Shown here: positions 29,889-39,303 of the stretch, piece by piece
Layout of the letters: every line of letters begins with the position of its first letter
How positions within the stretch are numbered: position 1 is the first letter of the stretch
Assembly (NCBI GenBank): GCA_947455215.1
Contig: CANGNA010000036.1
Span: forward strand, 1-41,595
From: Chitinophagaceae bacterium
GTDB taxonomy: Bacteria > Bacteroidota > Bacteroidia > Chitinophagales > Chitinophagaceae
Reading direction: 5' to 3'
DNA: 41,595 nt
Position numbers and translations under genes: made by a program
The notes under the pieces: generated by a model
Databases searched by the model: none
The model's input: the letters and a program-made list of their open reading frames with translations, nothing else
What the model was told of the DNA's origin: nothing

Positions 29889-32519
29889 CTACCCCAGGCT
29901 TTCTTCCAGGGCTTTTATTTTGTTGAGGGCATCCTGGTGCTTTTTGCGTTCGGAGGCGACAACCTCTGGTTTGGCGTTGGCCATGAACTTTTCGTTGTTC
30001 AGCTTCTTTTCTACGCTTAGCAGGAATCCCTTCAGGTATTCGATTTCCTTCTGCATCTCTTCCTTCTGCGCACCGCTGTCTACAGCTGTGGCATTAGGCA
30101 TTATCATGTATAGCTTGTCTGTGTTGACAACGATAGACAGACTACCATGCTTACCTTCTGTAGTGAAGCCTACCTGCATGGCATTTACCTGCTTACGCAA
30201 GATATCGATCGTGCGCTCGTAGAATGCACGGTGTTGTGTGTCTATCCACAGCTCTATCTCTTCTTTAGGTTTCAGCTGGCTCTTATTGCGGGTGTCGCGA
30301 ACAGCAGAGATAACCTCCTGCAGCATTGTACCCTGCTTCAGTGTTTCCGCAGTTGGCGCACTATACGCAGGCAACTGTTTGTTGATCAGGTCATCCCCTT
30401 CGGCACGCGTGCGGAGGATGTGATAGATCTCTTCTGTAACAAACGGCATGAACGGGTGCAGCAATTGCAGCAGCTGCTCGAATACGCTGATGGTACGCTC
30501 ATATACATGGGCAGATACCGGTGCATCCATGGCAGGCTTTACCCACTCCAGGTACCAGCTACAGAAGTCGTTCCAGATGAGCGAATACACTGTTTTCAGG
30601 CCTTCGCTCAGTTTGAAATCCTTCATGAGCTCAGCCACTTCACCAGACACTTCGGCCAAGCGGGCATCCATCCAGTCGAGCGCGAAGCTTACCTGGCTGT
30701 CTTCTACCCCATCGGCCACACGCGCTTCCCAGCCCTTTACCAGCTTCATAGCATTCCACATTTTGTTGCAGAAGTTACGGCCCTGATCGAGACCAGCCTC
30801 ATCGAACAATACGTCGTTACCGGCAGGTGAACAGATCATTACGCTAAAACGTACCACATCGGCACCATAGTCGTCGATCATCTTCAACAGGTCGGGCGAA
30901 TTGCCGAGCGACTTGCTCATTTTCCGGCCCTGCTTATCGCGAACGATACCAGTGAAGTATACTTCTTTAAATGGCAACTGGCCTTTGAACTCGTACCCGG
31001 CCATGATCATACGGGCTACCCAGAAGAAGATGATCTCCGGAGCGGTAACCAGTGTGTTGGTAGGATAGTAATATGCGAGGTCTTTATTATCAGGTGTTTT
31101 GTTCCAATCGAAAACCTCCATAGGCCACAGCCAGCTACTGAACCAGGTATCGAGGACATCCTCCTCCTGGCGCATTTCAGGCTTTTCCGCAGCCAATGCA
31201 GGCTTCTTGGCCTTGTATTGCTCGTGTGCCTCTGCGGCAGTTTTAGCTACATAGATGGTGCCTTCAGCATCGTACCATGCAGGTATGCGCTGCCCCCACC
31301 ACAGCTGGCGGCTTACGCACCAGTCTTTGATGTTCTCCATCCAGTGACGGTAGAGATTCTTGAACTTGGCGGGGTGGAAATCGATATCGCCATCGGCCAC
31401 TGCATCGATAGCTGGCTTCGCGAGATCGCCCATCTTACACCACCACTGCATACTGAGCCTTGGCTCTATCACAACGTCGGTACGCTCGCTAAAGCCTACC
31501 TGGTTGGTGTAATCTTCTTCTTTAACAACAAGGCCCAATTCCTTCAGATCCTCAACTATCTTTTTACGCACTGCAAAGCGATCCATACCTGCGTACGGAC
31601 CGGCCGCATCGCTCATCGTACCATCTTCGGCAATAGTATCTATCACCTCGAGGTTGTGCTTGATGCCCAGGTTGTAGTCGTTGATATCATGCGCCGGAGT
31701 AACCTTCAATGCGCCTGTACCAAACTCCTTATCGATATAGTCGTCGAAAATGATGGGTACGCGCCTGTTGGCTATCGGTATGATGCAATACTTGCCCTTC
31801 AAGTGTGCGTAGCGCTCATCTTCGGGGTGTACACATACAGCAGTATCGCCCAGTATAGTTTCCGGGCGCACTGTAGCTATGGTGATGTACTCTTCTTTGT
31901 CGCTGTCTATGCGGTATTTCACATAGGTAAGCTTAGAGTTCATCTGCTTGTGGTTCACCTCTTCATCGCTAAGGGCAGTTTTTGCCTTAGGATCCCAGTT
32001 GATCATCTTTACACCGCGGAAAATAAGACCCTTGTTGTACAGATCAACAAACACGCGGATAACAGATGCGTAGTAATCTTCGTCGAGTGTAAAGGCGGTA
32101 CGATCCCAATCGAGTGCGCAGCCCAGCTTGCGCAGCTGCTCGAGGATGATACCACCGTATTTTTCTTTCCATTCCCAGGCGTAGCCGAGGAACTCATCGC
32201 GACTGAGTGTCTTCTTATCAATACCACGCTCGCGCAGCATGCCTACCACCTTAGCTTCGGTAGCTATACTGGCATGGTCGGTGCCCGGCACCCAGCATGT
32301 ATTGTAGCCCATCATCTTAGCCCGGCGGATAAGGATATCCTGCACGGTGTTGTTGAGGGCATGCCCCATATGTAGTATACCGGTAACGTTTGGCGGCGGC
32401 ATTACGATGGTGTAAGGCTCGCGCTCGTCGGGGGTACTTTTAAAATAACCTTTCTTTTCCCAATGGTTGTACCATTGGTTTTCAGCCTGCTGGTGCTGAA
32501 AATTCTTACTTAATTCCAT
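29889..32519 (-). CDS. valS: Valine--tRNA ligase
   Basis: Charges tRNA-Val with valine. A class I synthetase of 876 residues. The HIGH motif appears as HMGH (residues 50-53) in PPPNVTGILHMGHALNN, and KMSKS is at 533-537 in GRKMSKSLGNSPD. The editing domain (CP1) has VRPETILGDTAVCVHP and GTGALKVTPAHDINDYN, including the TPAHD motif. The anticodon-binding helices and a C-terminal coiled coil (KEEMQKEIEYLKGFLLSVEK and on) complete the protein. Length and motifs are standard. A TATATTTG box lies 12 nt upstream of the ATG. Confidence 0.98.
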   Translation of the reverse strand: MELSKNFQHQQAENQWYNHWEKKGYFKSTPDEREPYTIVMPPPNVTGILHMGHALNNTVQDILIRRAKMMGYNTCWVPGTDHASIATEAKVVGMLRERGIDKKTLSRDEFLGYAWEWKEKYGGIILEQLRKLGCALDWDRTAFTLDEDYYASVIRVFVDLYNKGLIFRGVKMINWDPKAKTALSDEEVNHKQMNSKLTYVKYRIDSDKEEYITIATVRPETILGDTAVCVHPEDERYAHLKGKYCIIPIANRRVPIIFDDYIDKEFGTGALKVTPAHDINDYNLGIKHNLEVIDTIAEDGTMSDAAGPYAGMDRFAVRKKIVEDLKELGLVVKEEDYTNQVGFSERTDVVIEPRLSMQWWCKMGDLAKPAIDAVADGDIDFHPAKFKNLYRHWMENIKDWCVSRQLWWGQRIPAWYDAEGTIYVAKTAAEAHEQYKAKKPALAAEKPEMRQEEDVLDTWFSSWLWPMEVFDWNKTPDNKDLAYYYPTNTLVTAPEIIFFWVARMIMAGYEFKGQLPFKEVYFTGIVRDKQGRKMSKSLGNSPDLLKMIDDYGADVVRFSVMICSPAGNDVLFDEAGLDQGRNFCNKMWNAMKLVKGWEARVADGVEDSQVSFALDWMDARLAEVSGEVAELMKDFKLSEGLKTVYSLIWNDFCSWYLEWVKPAMDAPVSAHVYERTISVFEQLLQLLHPFMPFVTEEIYHILRTRAEGDDLINKQLPAYSAPTAETLKQGTMLQEVISAVRDTRNKSQLKPKEEIELWIDTQHRAFYERTIDILRKQVNAMQVGFTTEGKHGSLSIVVNTDKLYMIMPNATAVDSGAQKEEMQKEIEYLKGFLLSVEKKLNNEKFMANAKPEVVASERKKHQDALNKIKALEESLG

Positions 32520-32531
32520 AATGTTAAGCTA

Positions 32532-32539
32532 CAAATATA
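32532..32539 (-). promoter_or_regulatory. -7 box of valS
   Basis: On the minus strand TATATTTG, exact match, 12 nt before the ATG. It lies inside an inverted repeat GTAGCTTATATTTGTAGC. No good -33 TTTG is seen. Confidence 0.4.
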
Positions 32540-32601
32540 AGCTACAGGAGAGAGTTTAGGAGGAAACACCAGCATTTTATGTTATTTATAGGTAGAATCA
32601 G

Positions 32602-32646
32602 GTTGTCTGAATCAGAATTGGCCAGAATTTTAGAATTTGCAGAATC
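32602..32646. repeat. Interspersed repeat, TCTGAATCAGAATTGGCC type
   Basis: GTTGTCTGAATCAGAATTGG followed by CCAGAATTTTAGAATTTGCAGAAT. Same family as 23307-23350 and the motifs within 14861-15216. It is in frame with the small gene downstream and creates a spurious N-terminal extension (LSESELARIL). Confidence 0.8.
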
Positions 32647-32671
32647 GATATTGAACCAACATTATCATAAT

Positions 32672-32833
32672 ATGAAAATAAACCGGGAATGGCATGAAGC
32701 GAACAGGATGCCGAAGAACGCCAATTTTGAACAGCGGGTAAAATGGCACCTGGAGCATGCGAAATATTGCAGTTGCCGGCCCATACCCCAAAAACTGGTG
32801 GAAGAGATGGAGCGGAAGGGGTTGAAGCGCTAA
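32672..32833 (+). CDS. Conserved-looking small protein (53 aa)
   Basis: A compact, charged protein: MKINREWHEANRMPKNANF, then EQRVKWHLEHAKYCSCRPIP, then a Lys/Glu-rich helix. I recall similar short proteins (REWHxxHRMPKN, HxxHxxxCxCRPIP) in many Bacteroidota, but with no known function. The His/Cys set (WHLEHAKYCSC) could bind a metal. Codons before ATG 32672 are derived from an intergenic repeat, so the longer frame is rejected. It stands alone, divergent from valS. Confidence 0.7.
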   Translation: MKINREWHEANRMPKNANFEQRVKWHLEHAKYCSCRPIPQKLVEEMERKGLKR

Positions 32834-33146
32834 AGGGCAATCGGGCTATAGGGTGAAACCCACAAGTGTTCGAGACTCTGTAAGGCTGCTTAATTAAACC
32901 CCGACCCTCATCGGCTAAGCCGAGACACGGTAAAGGGAGGTGATATTAGTGACCCATTCGTAGCGACCGCAGGTTTGACACCCGATGCTTTTATAGCCGG
33001 TCCTTTCAGATCTGTCATACATATGCGATCGTGTGCCTGTGTGCTACAGCCAAGCTTAATCACCAAGATTGTCAGGGCGGGGTAAAAGGATGTGAGGCTG
33101 ACGAAAATCAAATATGGGGTTGGTGGGCGGCTGTACATTTGCCATT
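32834..33146. other. Intergenic region with one short repeat
   Basis: About 310 bp without a gene. It holds ACCCCGACCCT...AAGGGAGGTG (32898-32942), the same arms as 28026-28047 but with a 24-bp insert containing CGGCTAAGCCG. A TACATTTG box at 33134-33141 precedes the globin ATG by 5 nt. Nothing else was recognised. Confidence 0.5.
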
Positions 33147-33545
33147 ATGACAGATATGAAGCGCGATATAGAAAATGCTAATGACATACAACTAATGGTG
33201 GATACCTTTTACAAGAAGGTGCTGGCAGATGAGACCATTGGCTATATTTTTAGAGAGACCATCAACTGGGAAACACATATGCCACTGATGTACCGGTTCT
33301 GGGGATCGATGTTGCTGGGAGAACAAAGCTACCAATCGAACCCGATGGCCAAACATATAGCGCTGGACAAACGCTACCCGCTGGACATGGCCCATTTTAA
33401 CAGGTGGCTGGAAATATGGGAGCAAAACCTGGATGAACATTTTGCCGGACCTATGAAAGACCAGGCACTGGTGCGGGCCAAGAACATAGCCTCGGTGATG
33501 GAGTATAAAGTGCGCAGGTCGAGGACGAAAGGCGCTATTTTATAG
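33147..33545 (+). CDS. Group III truncated haemoglobin
   Basis: A 132-residue haem protein of the 2-on-2 globin family, group III (TrHbP). Seen: DIQLMVDTFYKKVLADETIG in the A/B helix region, NWETHMPLMYRFWGSML in the E region, and YPLDMAHFNRWLEIW, whose His is the likely proximal haem ligand. Such globins handle oxygen, NO or related ligands. ATG 33147 is preferred; the upstream in-frame ATG at 33114 lacks homology. Its 3' end overlaps the convergent beta-helix gene by 11 bp, an uncommon but possible arrangement. Confidence 0.88.
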   Translation: MTDMKRDIENANDIQLMVDTFYKKVLADETIGYIFRETINWETHMPLMYRFWGSMLLGEQSYQSNPMAKHIALDKRYPLDMAHFNRWLEIWEQNLDEHFAGPMKDQALVRAKNIASVMEYKVRRSRTKGAIL

Positions 33546-36237
33546 TGATGTATTTTTCACCGTCGAAGAGTAGCTGCACTACCTGGTAGTTGTCTTTGAG
33601 CGTGATGCCCTGTTTACCATCTATTGTGTTGCTGCGTGCAACTACAATGACGTTGTGGGCAGCTGCATTCTTCTTGATATAGAATGTGTGTCCTGTTTGT
33701 GGCTTCTCTGGCAAGTCTATATGAACGTCCCTTTCTGAGCTGTTGGCTATAACCGTATGATCTGTGGTCTCCAGCAACACATTGCTACTTACCGTTCGTA
33801 TGGCCGCATTGACAATCGAAGTGTCGGTATACGGCGTGAGCACCTGGTTGTATATTTCTACACGACCGTTGACGGCTTCCTGCACAGGCGTCATCAAAGC
33901 TAACTCTCCTTTTGCAGTATCTACCTTGCTTATACGGTAAACTTTAGTTGCTCCTTTGAAAGTGATGAAATCGCCGATACCGAACAGCCGGCTGTTGTTT
34001 ACGCCAGTAACGATGTTGTTACCCGAAGATACAGTACCATACGCCGGCTGAGTAAGTATAAAACAATTGGTATATAGCGCAAGCTTTTCCAGCGTAACCT
34101 TGTTGCTCGAAGTGAGTGCCTTTACGCTACGGGTGTTTGTGTCTATAGAAAGTATGCGGAGCGCAAGGTTATCGGCACCTGTAGATGGAATGTCTTTTAC
34201 GGTAGAGCCCAGCAAGTCGCCTATCATTATAGAACGAAAAAAAGCAGGCTGTAATGATGCATCGTAAGTAAAAGTGAGGGTATCGCGCCGGAGCACGATA
34301 TCGGATATAAGACCCTTGGTATCCTGTACCTTATAAAAGCGCGGTATCACCCGCGATATCTTTAAGTTAGCTTGTACCAACTCTTTACTGCCTTCTGCCG
34401 TTTCCGATACTGGCTGGAAAGCATCGGCATTAAACCACGTGTTATACTTGTGCGGCTGACCGTCGGCAATACCGCTGACCGTATTGTTGAAATCGATACC
34501 GTCGGCGTAGGGACTGAAGTATGTGTTCTCTATATGAGCAGGGCCGTTAATGAATATCTGATCGGCTTTCAACACTGTACATCCGCGCATGGTTATTGCC
34601 GCCCCATTGATATCGCGATGCGGCTCTACCATCATGTTGAGCGTATGCCTGGGCATGTAGAAATTGCAACCATCGAAGGTAACATTCCCACAAACAGTGG
34701 CGGTGTAAAATGGTGGCAGGTACATGTTGCTTGTATGCAGTGCTTCATCTCTCATACTGAGATTACAGCCGTTGAATATAATAGCACCCGTATTCTCGTT
34801 ATTATGGCCCAGCGTGCCGATGCAGCCTGCAGCCTCGGTGTACAAACCATTGATGGAACACTGGCCGAGATAACATGGCTGTATGATGAACATCTTATAC
34901 ACGTGGCACCATTGCCCGCCAGTAACCATGAACATAGACCCGGAGTGATTACCGTAAACCATATTGGTGACGGCGCACCACACCCTATCCATATCGACAT
35001 TGGTAAAATGACAGCCACGATTCTGCGCATTGCCTACAGACAAGCCATAGGTGCAGTAGTTGATCTGGCAGCGCTCTACCCGCATACGATCGCCTGCGAG
35101 ATGACCGGCCTGCGAAATGCCGATACCGAGGCAGAAATTATATATCTGCAGGTCGTGGAACACCACATCGGCACTCCATATTTTGCTTTTGGGATCTGCA
35201 TCAGTAGTGATGGCCGCATACGAAGTCTTGAGGCCGGGCGAAAGAAAATTAGCCGGATCTTCGACTGTATCGGTGGCAGAAGTATTCCGCTTCCACAGGC
35301 CAAGGTTGCCGGGCGCTTTGTTGAGCCCCTTTAAAGACATATCGTGTATATACACCCTGCGGCTACCCTGGATGTTCAAGGCAGAGCCCTCCTTCATATC
35401 GGCAAAAATATTTGTAGATCTGTCGTTGGCGGTGAATCCGATAGACGTGCCTTTGCCATGGAAATTGAAAGAGAAAAAATTATTCTTTTTACTGATCGTG
35501 AGTGTTGATGTGATCCGATAAAAATTGTTTCCCTGGTAGGGAGGCAAAAAAACCTCTGATACTTTTTCGGCTGCATTAATAGCGTTCTGTATGGGGCGTG
35601 TATTGTCCGTACCGCGGGCAGACTGTGCGCCGGGGCAATCGGCACGGGCACCAAACCAGCAGACCGACACATACGGTACAGAGCGGGAACCAAAAAGCAC
35701 ATGCCCGCTGCCGCCAAAGATGTATTGGTAGTCGGTGGCGTTTCTCAGAGTGGATTCGAACTTTATTGCAGCCGAGTCGAGAATATTGATATAAGCACCT
35801 GTGGCAACCTCTATGATCTTGCCTGCGGGGAAATTAAATCCGCCTCTTAATGCAATGCAACCATCTATTTTAACGGCAGGATATGCCAGGGCGGCCTTCA
35901 ATGCGCGGGCATCGTTGGTAACGCTATCCATGTATGCAGGGAACCAGGAAAGGTGCACGGGCTGGCCCACATCGTAAACACGCGTCCAAATACCTTTGTT
36001 ATTAGCGGGAAAAACGATACCACTATCAATAACCACCCTGCCCTTTATTTTGGCATAAGTAAATATTCCTCCTCGTCTAGCATCTGTAACAATAAGCGTA
36101 TTACCATGACCGGTGTAAGCCATCATATCATCGAGCGTGGCTACCTGCTCTACACTGCCGGACAACAGATGTTCGTCGGGCTGGGCAAAACAGCAGTAAG
36201 CGAAAAGACACAAGATGAATACCAGTGCTGATCTCAT
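33535..36237 (-). CDS. Exported right-handed beta-helix protein (pectate-lyase-3/tail-spike-like)
   Basis: A 900-residue exported protein (signal LVFILCLFAYCCFAQ). The start (GNTLIVTDARRGGIFTYAKI, then DNGIVFP-type text) and WFGARADC...DNTRPIQNAINAA are the entry motif of the pectate-lyase-3 superfamily. A long beta helix follows (GLSVGNAQNRGCHFTNVDMD, VCGNVTFDGCNFYMP). The last ~90 residues (DHTVIANSSERDVHIDLPEK, then HTFYIKKN and TIDGKQGITL) resemble the C-terminal domain of phage fibres and adhesins. It may bind or cleave a polysaccharide; no catalytic residues can be assigned. Confidence 0.8.
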   Translation of the reverse strand: MRSALVFILCLFAYCCFAQPDEHLLSGSVEQVATLDDMMAYTGHGNTLIVTDARRGGIFTYAKIKGRVVIDSGIVFPANNKGIWTRVYDVGQPVHLSWFPAYMDSVTNDARALKAALAYPAVKIDGCIALRGGFNFPAGKIIEVATGAYINILDSAAIKFESTLRNATDYQYIFGGSGHVLFGSRSVPYVSVCWFGARADCPGAQSARGTDNTRPIQNAINAAEKVSEVFLPPYQGNNFYRITSTLTISKKNNFFSFNFHGKGTSIGFTANDRSTNIFADMKEGSALNIQGSRRVYIHDMSLKGLNKAPGNLGLWKRNTSATDTVEDPANFLSPGLKTSYAAITTDADPKSKIWSADVVFHDLQIYNFCLGIGISQAGHLAGDRMRVERCQINYCTYGLSVGNAQNRGCHFTNVDMDRVWCAVTNMVYGNHSGSMFMVTGGQWCHVYKMFIIQPCYLGQCSINGLYTEAAGCIGTLGHNNENTGAIIFNGCNLSMRDEALHTSNMYLPPFYTATVCGNVTFDGCNFYMPRHTLNMMVEPHRDINGAAITMRGCTVLKADQIFINGPAHIENTYFSPYADGIDFNNTVSGIADGQPHKYNTWFNADAFQPVSETAEGSKELVQANLKISRVIPRFYKVQDTKGLISDIVLRRDTLTFTYDASLQPAFFRSIMIGDLLGSTVKDIPSTGADNLALRILSIDTNTRSVKALTSSNKVTLEKLALYTNCFILTQPAYGTVSSGNNIVTGVNNSRLFGIGDFITFKGATKVYRISKVDTAKGELALMTPVQEAVNGRVEIYNQVLTPYTDTSIVNAAIRTVSSNVLLETTDHTVIANSSERDVHIDLPEKPQTGHTFYIKKNAAAHNVIVVARSNTIDGKQGITLKDNYQVVQLLFDGEKYITIK

Positions 36238-36302
36238 TTCAGTACAATTGTTAAATGAAGGTACCTCAAAGTACCGAACCTTATCTTAAAAGCATCTTAA
36301 TT

Positions 36303-37367
36303 CTACAGTGCCGGCCTGCTAAGTATACGGGCATATCGGTTGATGTCGACCTCTTTGTGTAATGGCGTTCCCCCGACCATATGATCTGCGAGTGATGCTG
36401 CAAAGAACGGCGCCTGTAAACATCCTTTTGCACCCATACCATTAAATATGCCTACTGCGGGGTGTAGCGGATGGAACCCGGCAAAGGGTTTGTGATCGAC
36501 AGTAGCGGGGCGGACCGACGCGAGATGATCCAATATGGTATATGGCAGCTTCAACCAGTTGTTCAGCTGGGCCTCGGTGCGTGCGCGGAATGCAGGTGAT
36601 GGAAGTGTATCGGAAAAGGTCCATTCGAAAGATGCGCCCACCCAGAAGTTGCCATTTTGCCACGGCGTTATTTTGATACCGTTCTTATATACATGCTGCG
36701 GACTAAGGCCGGGGATAGCCGCTATCAGCGCTTCGCCTTTATTGAGTGCGAAAGGCAGCCGCTCGAAATAAGGATCTGTGGCTCCTGCCGCGCCATTGCA
36801 AAACACGATATTAGTAGCACGAAACCCGTTATACTCTACCCCATCGCCTGCTGCGCGGAGCTGCGCTATATCGAAACGCTCTTCTTTCAGATAGCCTTTC
36901 CCGGCCAGTACCCTACGCCAGCCCGACTGCAGTGCACGCATATCTACCCAAAAGGAAGAGGTGACCTCCCCTATCCCGTAATGGAAGTTAAAGGTGTTGT
37001 TCCAGGTAGCATCATTTACGCGGTCGGACAGATGCTCCGGGTATTGTGCTATACGATCGTTGAACACCTCGCGATGCTTCAGATCGGGGTGAAACTCCAG
37101 GATGCTGAGATCGTGCATTATACGTATCTGGAGTTCCTCTTCCAGCGCTGAATAAATGCTGACGGCTGCGGGGTACAGCTCATCGACCAGCCATGACTTG
37201 GCCACACGCATACCTGTGACCGGATTGACCAGGCCGCTGGCCACCATACCGGCAGCAAAAGGTTGGGCGTCGTCTATAACCAATACAGTATGGCCGCGCT
37301 TTACCAGCATGTAGCTGAGCAACGTGCCACAAATACCCTGACCTACTATGATATGATCTACGTGCAT
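36303..37367 (-). CDS. FAD-dependent oxidoreductase (DAO family)
   Basis: A 354-residue flavoprotein of the D-amino-acid/glycine oxidase type. The FAD site is near the N-terminus: DHIIVGQGICGTLLSYMLVKRG, with the acidic end of strand 2 at VLVIDD. Family text includes ASGLVNPVTGMRV, FCNGAAGATDPYF and FNGMGAKGCLQAP, and the last recalls the MnmC C-terminal domain, although the MnmC methyltransferase part is absent. Substrate unknown. It lies 65 nt upstream of the beta-helix gene on the same strand, so co-transcription is possible. Confidence 0.85.
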   Translation of the reverse strand: MHVDHIIVGQGICGTLLSYMLVKRGHTVLVIDDAQPFAAGMVASGLVNPVTGMRVAKSWLVDELYPAAVSIYSALEEELQIRIMHDLSILEFHPDLKHREVFNDRIAQYPEHLSDRVNDATWNNTFNFHYGIGEVTSSFWVDMRALQSGWRRVLAGKGYLKEERFDIAQLRAAGDGVEYNGFRATNIVFCNGAAGATDPYFERLPFALNKGEALIAAIPGLSPQHVYKNGIKITPWQNGNFWVGASFEWTFSDTLPSPAFRARTEAQLNNWLKLPYTILDHLASVRPATVDHKPFAGFHPLHPAVGIFNGMGAKGCLQAPFFAASLADHMVGGTPLHKEVDINRYARILSRPAL

Positions 37368-37541
37368 GAACCGGATGCAATTTTACGGCATTTACGTACA
37401 ATAGCGGCGCTGACTTTCATCACTATACGTTGACGCAAGGCAAACAATCCAAGGCATCCGGTATATTTTATTGTTTTTTGTATTTTTATCACCATTGTAA
37501 GTCAGCAAAAATAATTGGCCTTATATTAAAACAGCCCCTCA

Positions 37542-39299
37542 TTGAAACCGAACAACAACCAGCAAAGCGGGAAAGCGATCAACAAAAAAGATGTTCAGAA
37601 AAAAGGAACATTTCCCCAGAACCCGGGTACGGTAATGGTGAAGTATCCATTGTTGTGGCTGGCGCTGGCTGCCTTTATTGTTTACATTCCAACGCTCAGC
37701 TTTACTTTCACCGAGCTTGATGACATTATATTCATTAAAGAGTTTGGCCCGTACAACGAACAATGGTCTAACCTTACAGTATCCTTCCAGAGAGGGCTGT
37801 TCGACGCTGTTAAAGATCCCTATTTCCGGCCTATGTTCTTAGACAGCATGATATTCAACTATCATCTGCCGGGAGAAGGCCTGGAAAAATATCACCTGGT
37901 CAATATCCTGCTGCATATTTCATCGGTATTGTTGCTGTATGGTGTGTTTATCCGGCTTAATGTAAGGAAACTCCCTGCTTTTGTTCTGTCGCTTGTGTTT
38001 GCCATACACCCTGTGTTGAGCCAGGCCGTAGCCTGGATACCCGGCAGGAATGACACTTTACTGGCTGTGTTCACCTTGTCCTTTTTTATAACGGCCATTG
38101 ACCATTTTCATTTTGGCAGGATCAAAGACCTGGCGTTAGCGACGCTGATGCTGCTACTGGCATTTTTCACCAAGGAAACAGCTGTGTTTGTGCCGCTGGT
38201 ATTGGTAGTGATGCTGGCACTGGTTATGCGACAGAAACTAACGAGCAAGAACAACATGATCCTATTGGTGGCATGTGCGGTATGCTTTGTTACCTGGTAC
38301 GTAGTGCGGGCACAATCGCCCAATATAAAGGCCAGCGAGCCACAAGCGGGAACCATGATCAATGACTTTGTACACAGGCTGCCGCTGATAGTACAGTATA
38401 TTGGCAAGATATTGCTACCGGTGAACCAAAGCGTGTTCCCACTACAACAAGACACCTCTTACATTTATGGCATTGCAGCTATCGTTATAATTGCTGTTGG
38501 CCTGGCGTTGTCTAAACAGGCTAACTGGCGCGTTGTTGCCGGCGGTGCGATCATATTTATACTGTTCCTGGTGCCTGCTCTGCTGGTACCTAACAACCTG
38601 AATGAGCAAACCTTTGAACATCGCCTGTACCTGCCCATGATCGGTATGTTACTGCTCTTATCAGAAACAGTGCTCTTTAAGAAAATGGCTGACTCCAGCC
38701 TATTGATAGCAGGGGCGGGCATTTGTGTGGTCATGGCCGGTGCCAACTTTATTTACCAGAGAAATTTTAAGGCTGCTGTACCCTTCTGGACGCAGGCTGT
38801 TGAGACGTCGCCGCACTCGGCCTACGCTAAGATGATGTTGGCTGCCCGGGAGGATAATGTCTCCGACTCCTACCGGCTGTTCCGTGATGCTTACAAGTTA
38901 GACCCTAACCAGAAATACATCAACTATTATTACGGGCGCATGCTGCAAATGCAGGATTCTGTGCTGCAATCTGAGCCTTACCTACTGCGGGAAAAGAAGA
39001 TATCGGACTTTTATGAGTGTGATTTTTACCTGGCGCGCGTAGCTATGACGAAGGGGGATACCATGGGTACGATAGGCTATCTTGAATCGTACACACAGCG
39101 CAACCCCACCAGTGAACCCGCCCACAGTAACCTGGTACTTACCTATATGAGTAAACGCATGTATGCTGCAGCCAGGAAACACATGGCCAAAATGCGCCAG
39201 CTGGGCGTGCCTGTAAACCCGAAGTTTGACGAGATGATCAATGCAGCGCTCATCATTCCTCCATCACCGCCACCCGCCGCAACAAGCAAAACCAAATAA
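37542..39299 (+). CDS. TMTC-like membrane protein (GT-C fold) with C-terminal helical repeats
   Basis: A 585-residue membrane protein with about 10 hydrophobic segments. The first loop carries TELDDIIFI, the acidic pair of GT-C glycosyltransferases, and AIHPVLSQAVAWIPGRNDTLL closely matches the HPVHTEAVAWVxGRxD motif of TMTC O-mannosyltransferase relatives. Residues ~415-585 are TPR-like helices (FWTQAVETSPHSAYAKMMLA). It may add sugars to proteins or lipids. The frame opens with TTG 37542 (Lys/Gln/Asn-rich cytoplasmic tail); an ATG at 37635 right before TM1 is the alternative. A terminator follows the stop. Confidence 0.8.
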   Translation: MKPNNNQQSGKAINKKDVQKKGTFPQNPGTVMVKYPLLWLALAAFIVYIPTLSFTFTELDDIIFIKEFGPYNEQWSNLTVSFQRGLFDAVKDPYFRPMFLDSMIFNYHLPGEGLEKYHLVNILLHISSVLLLYGVFIRLNVRKLPAFVLSLVFAIHPVLSQAVAWIPGRNDTLLAVFTLSFFITAIDHFHFGRIKDLALATLMLLLAFFTKETAVFVPLVLVVMLALVMRQKLTSKNNMILLVACAVCFVTWYVVRAQSPNIKASEPQAGTMINDFVHRLPLIVQYIGKILLPVNQSVFPLQQDTSYIYGIAAIVIIAVGLALSKQANWRVVAGGAIIFILFLVPALLVPNNLNEQTFEHRLYLPMIGMLLLLSETVLFKKMADSSLLIAGAGICVVMAGANFIYQRNFKAAVPFWTQAVETSPHSAYAKMMLAAREDNVSDSYRLFRDAYKLDPNQKYINYYYGRMLQMQDSVLQSEPYLLREKKISDFYECDFYLARVAMTKGDTMGTIGYLESYTQRNPTSEPAHSNLVLTYMSKRMYAAARKHMAKMRQLGVPVNPKFDEMINAALIIPPSPPPAATSKTK

Positions 39300-39303
39300 A
39301 ATA

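Noticed and set aside
31218-32375. 385-residue plus-strand ORF
   Set aside because: Antisense shadow of valS.
32579-32671. N-terminal extension of the small protein at 32672
   Set aside because: Encoded by the interspersed repeat; the recognisable protein begins at ATG 32672.
34372-35334. 320-residue plus-strand ORF
   Set aside because: Antisense to the beta-helix gene; no motif or signal.
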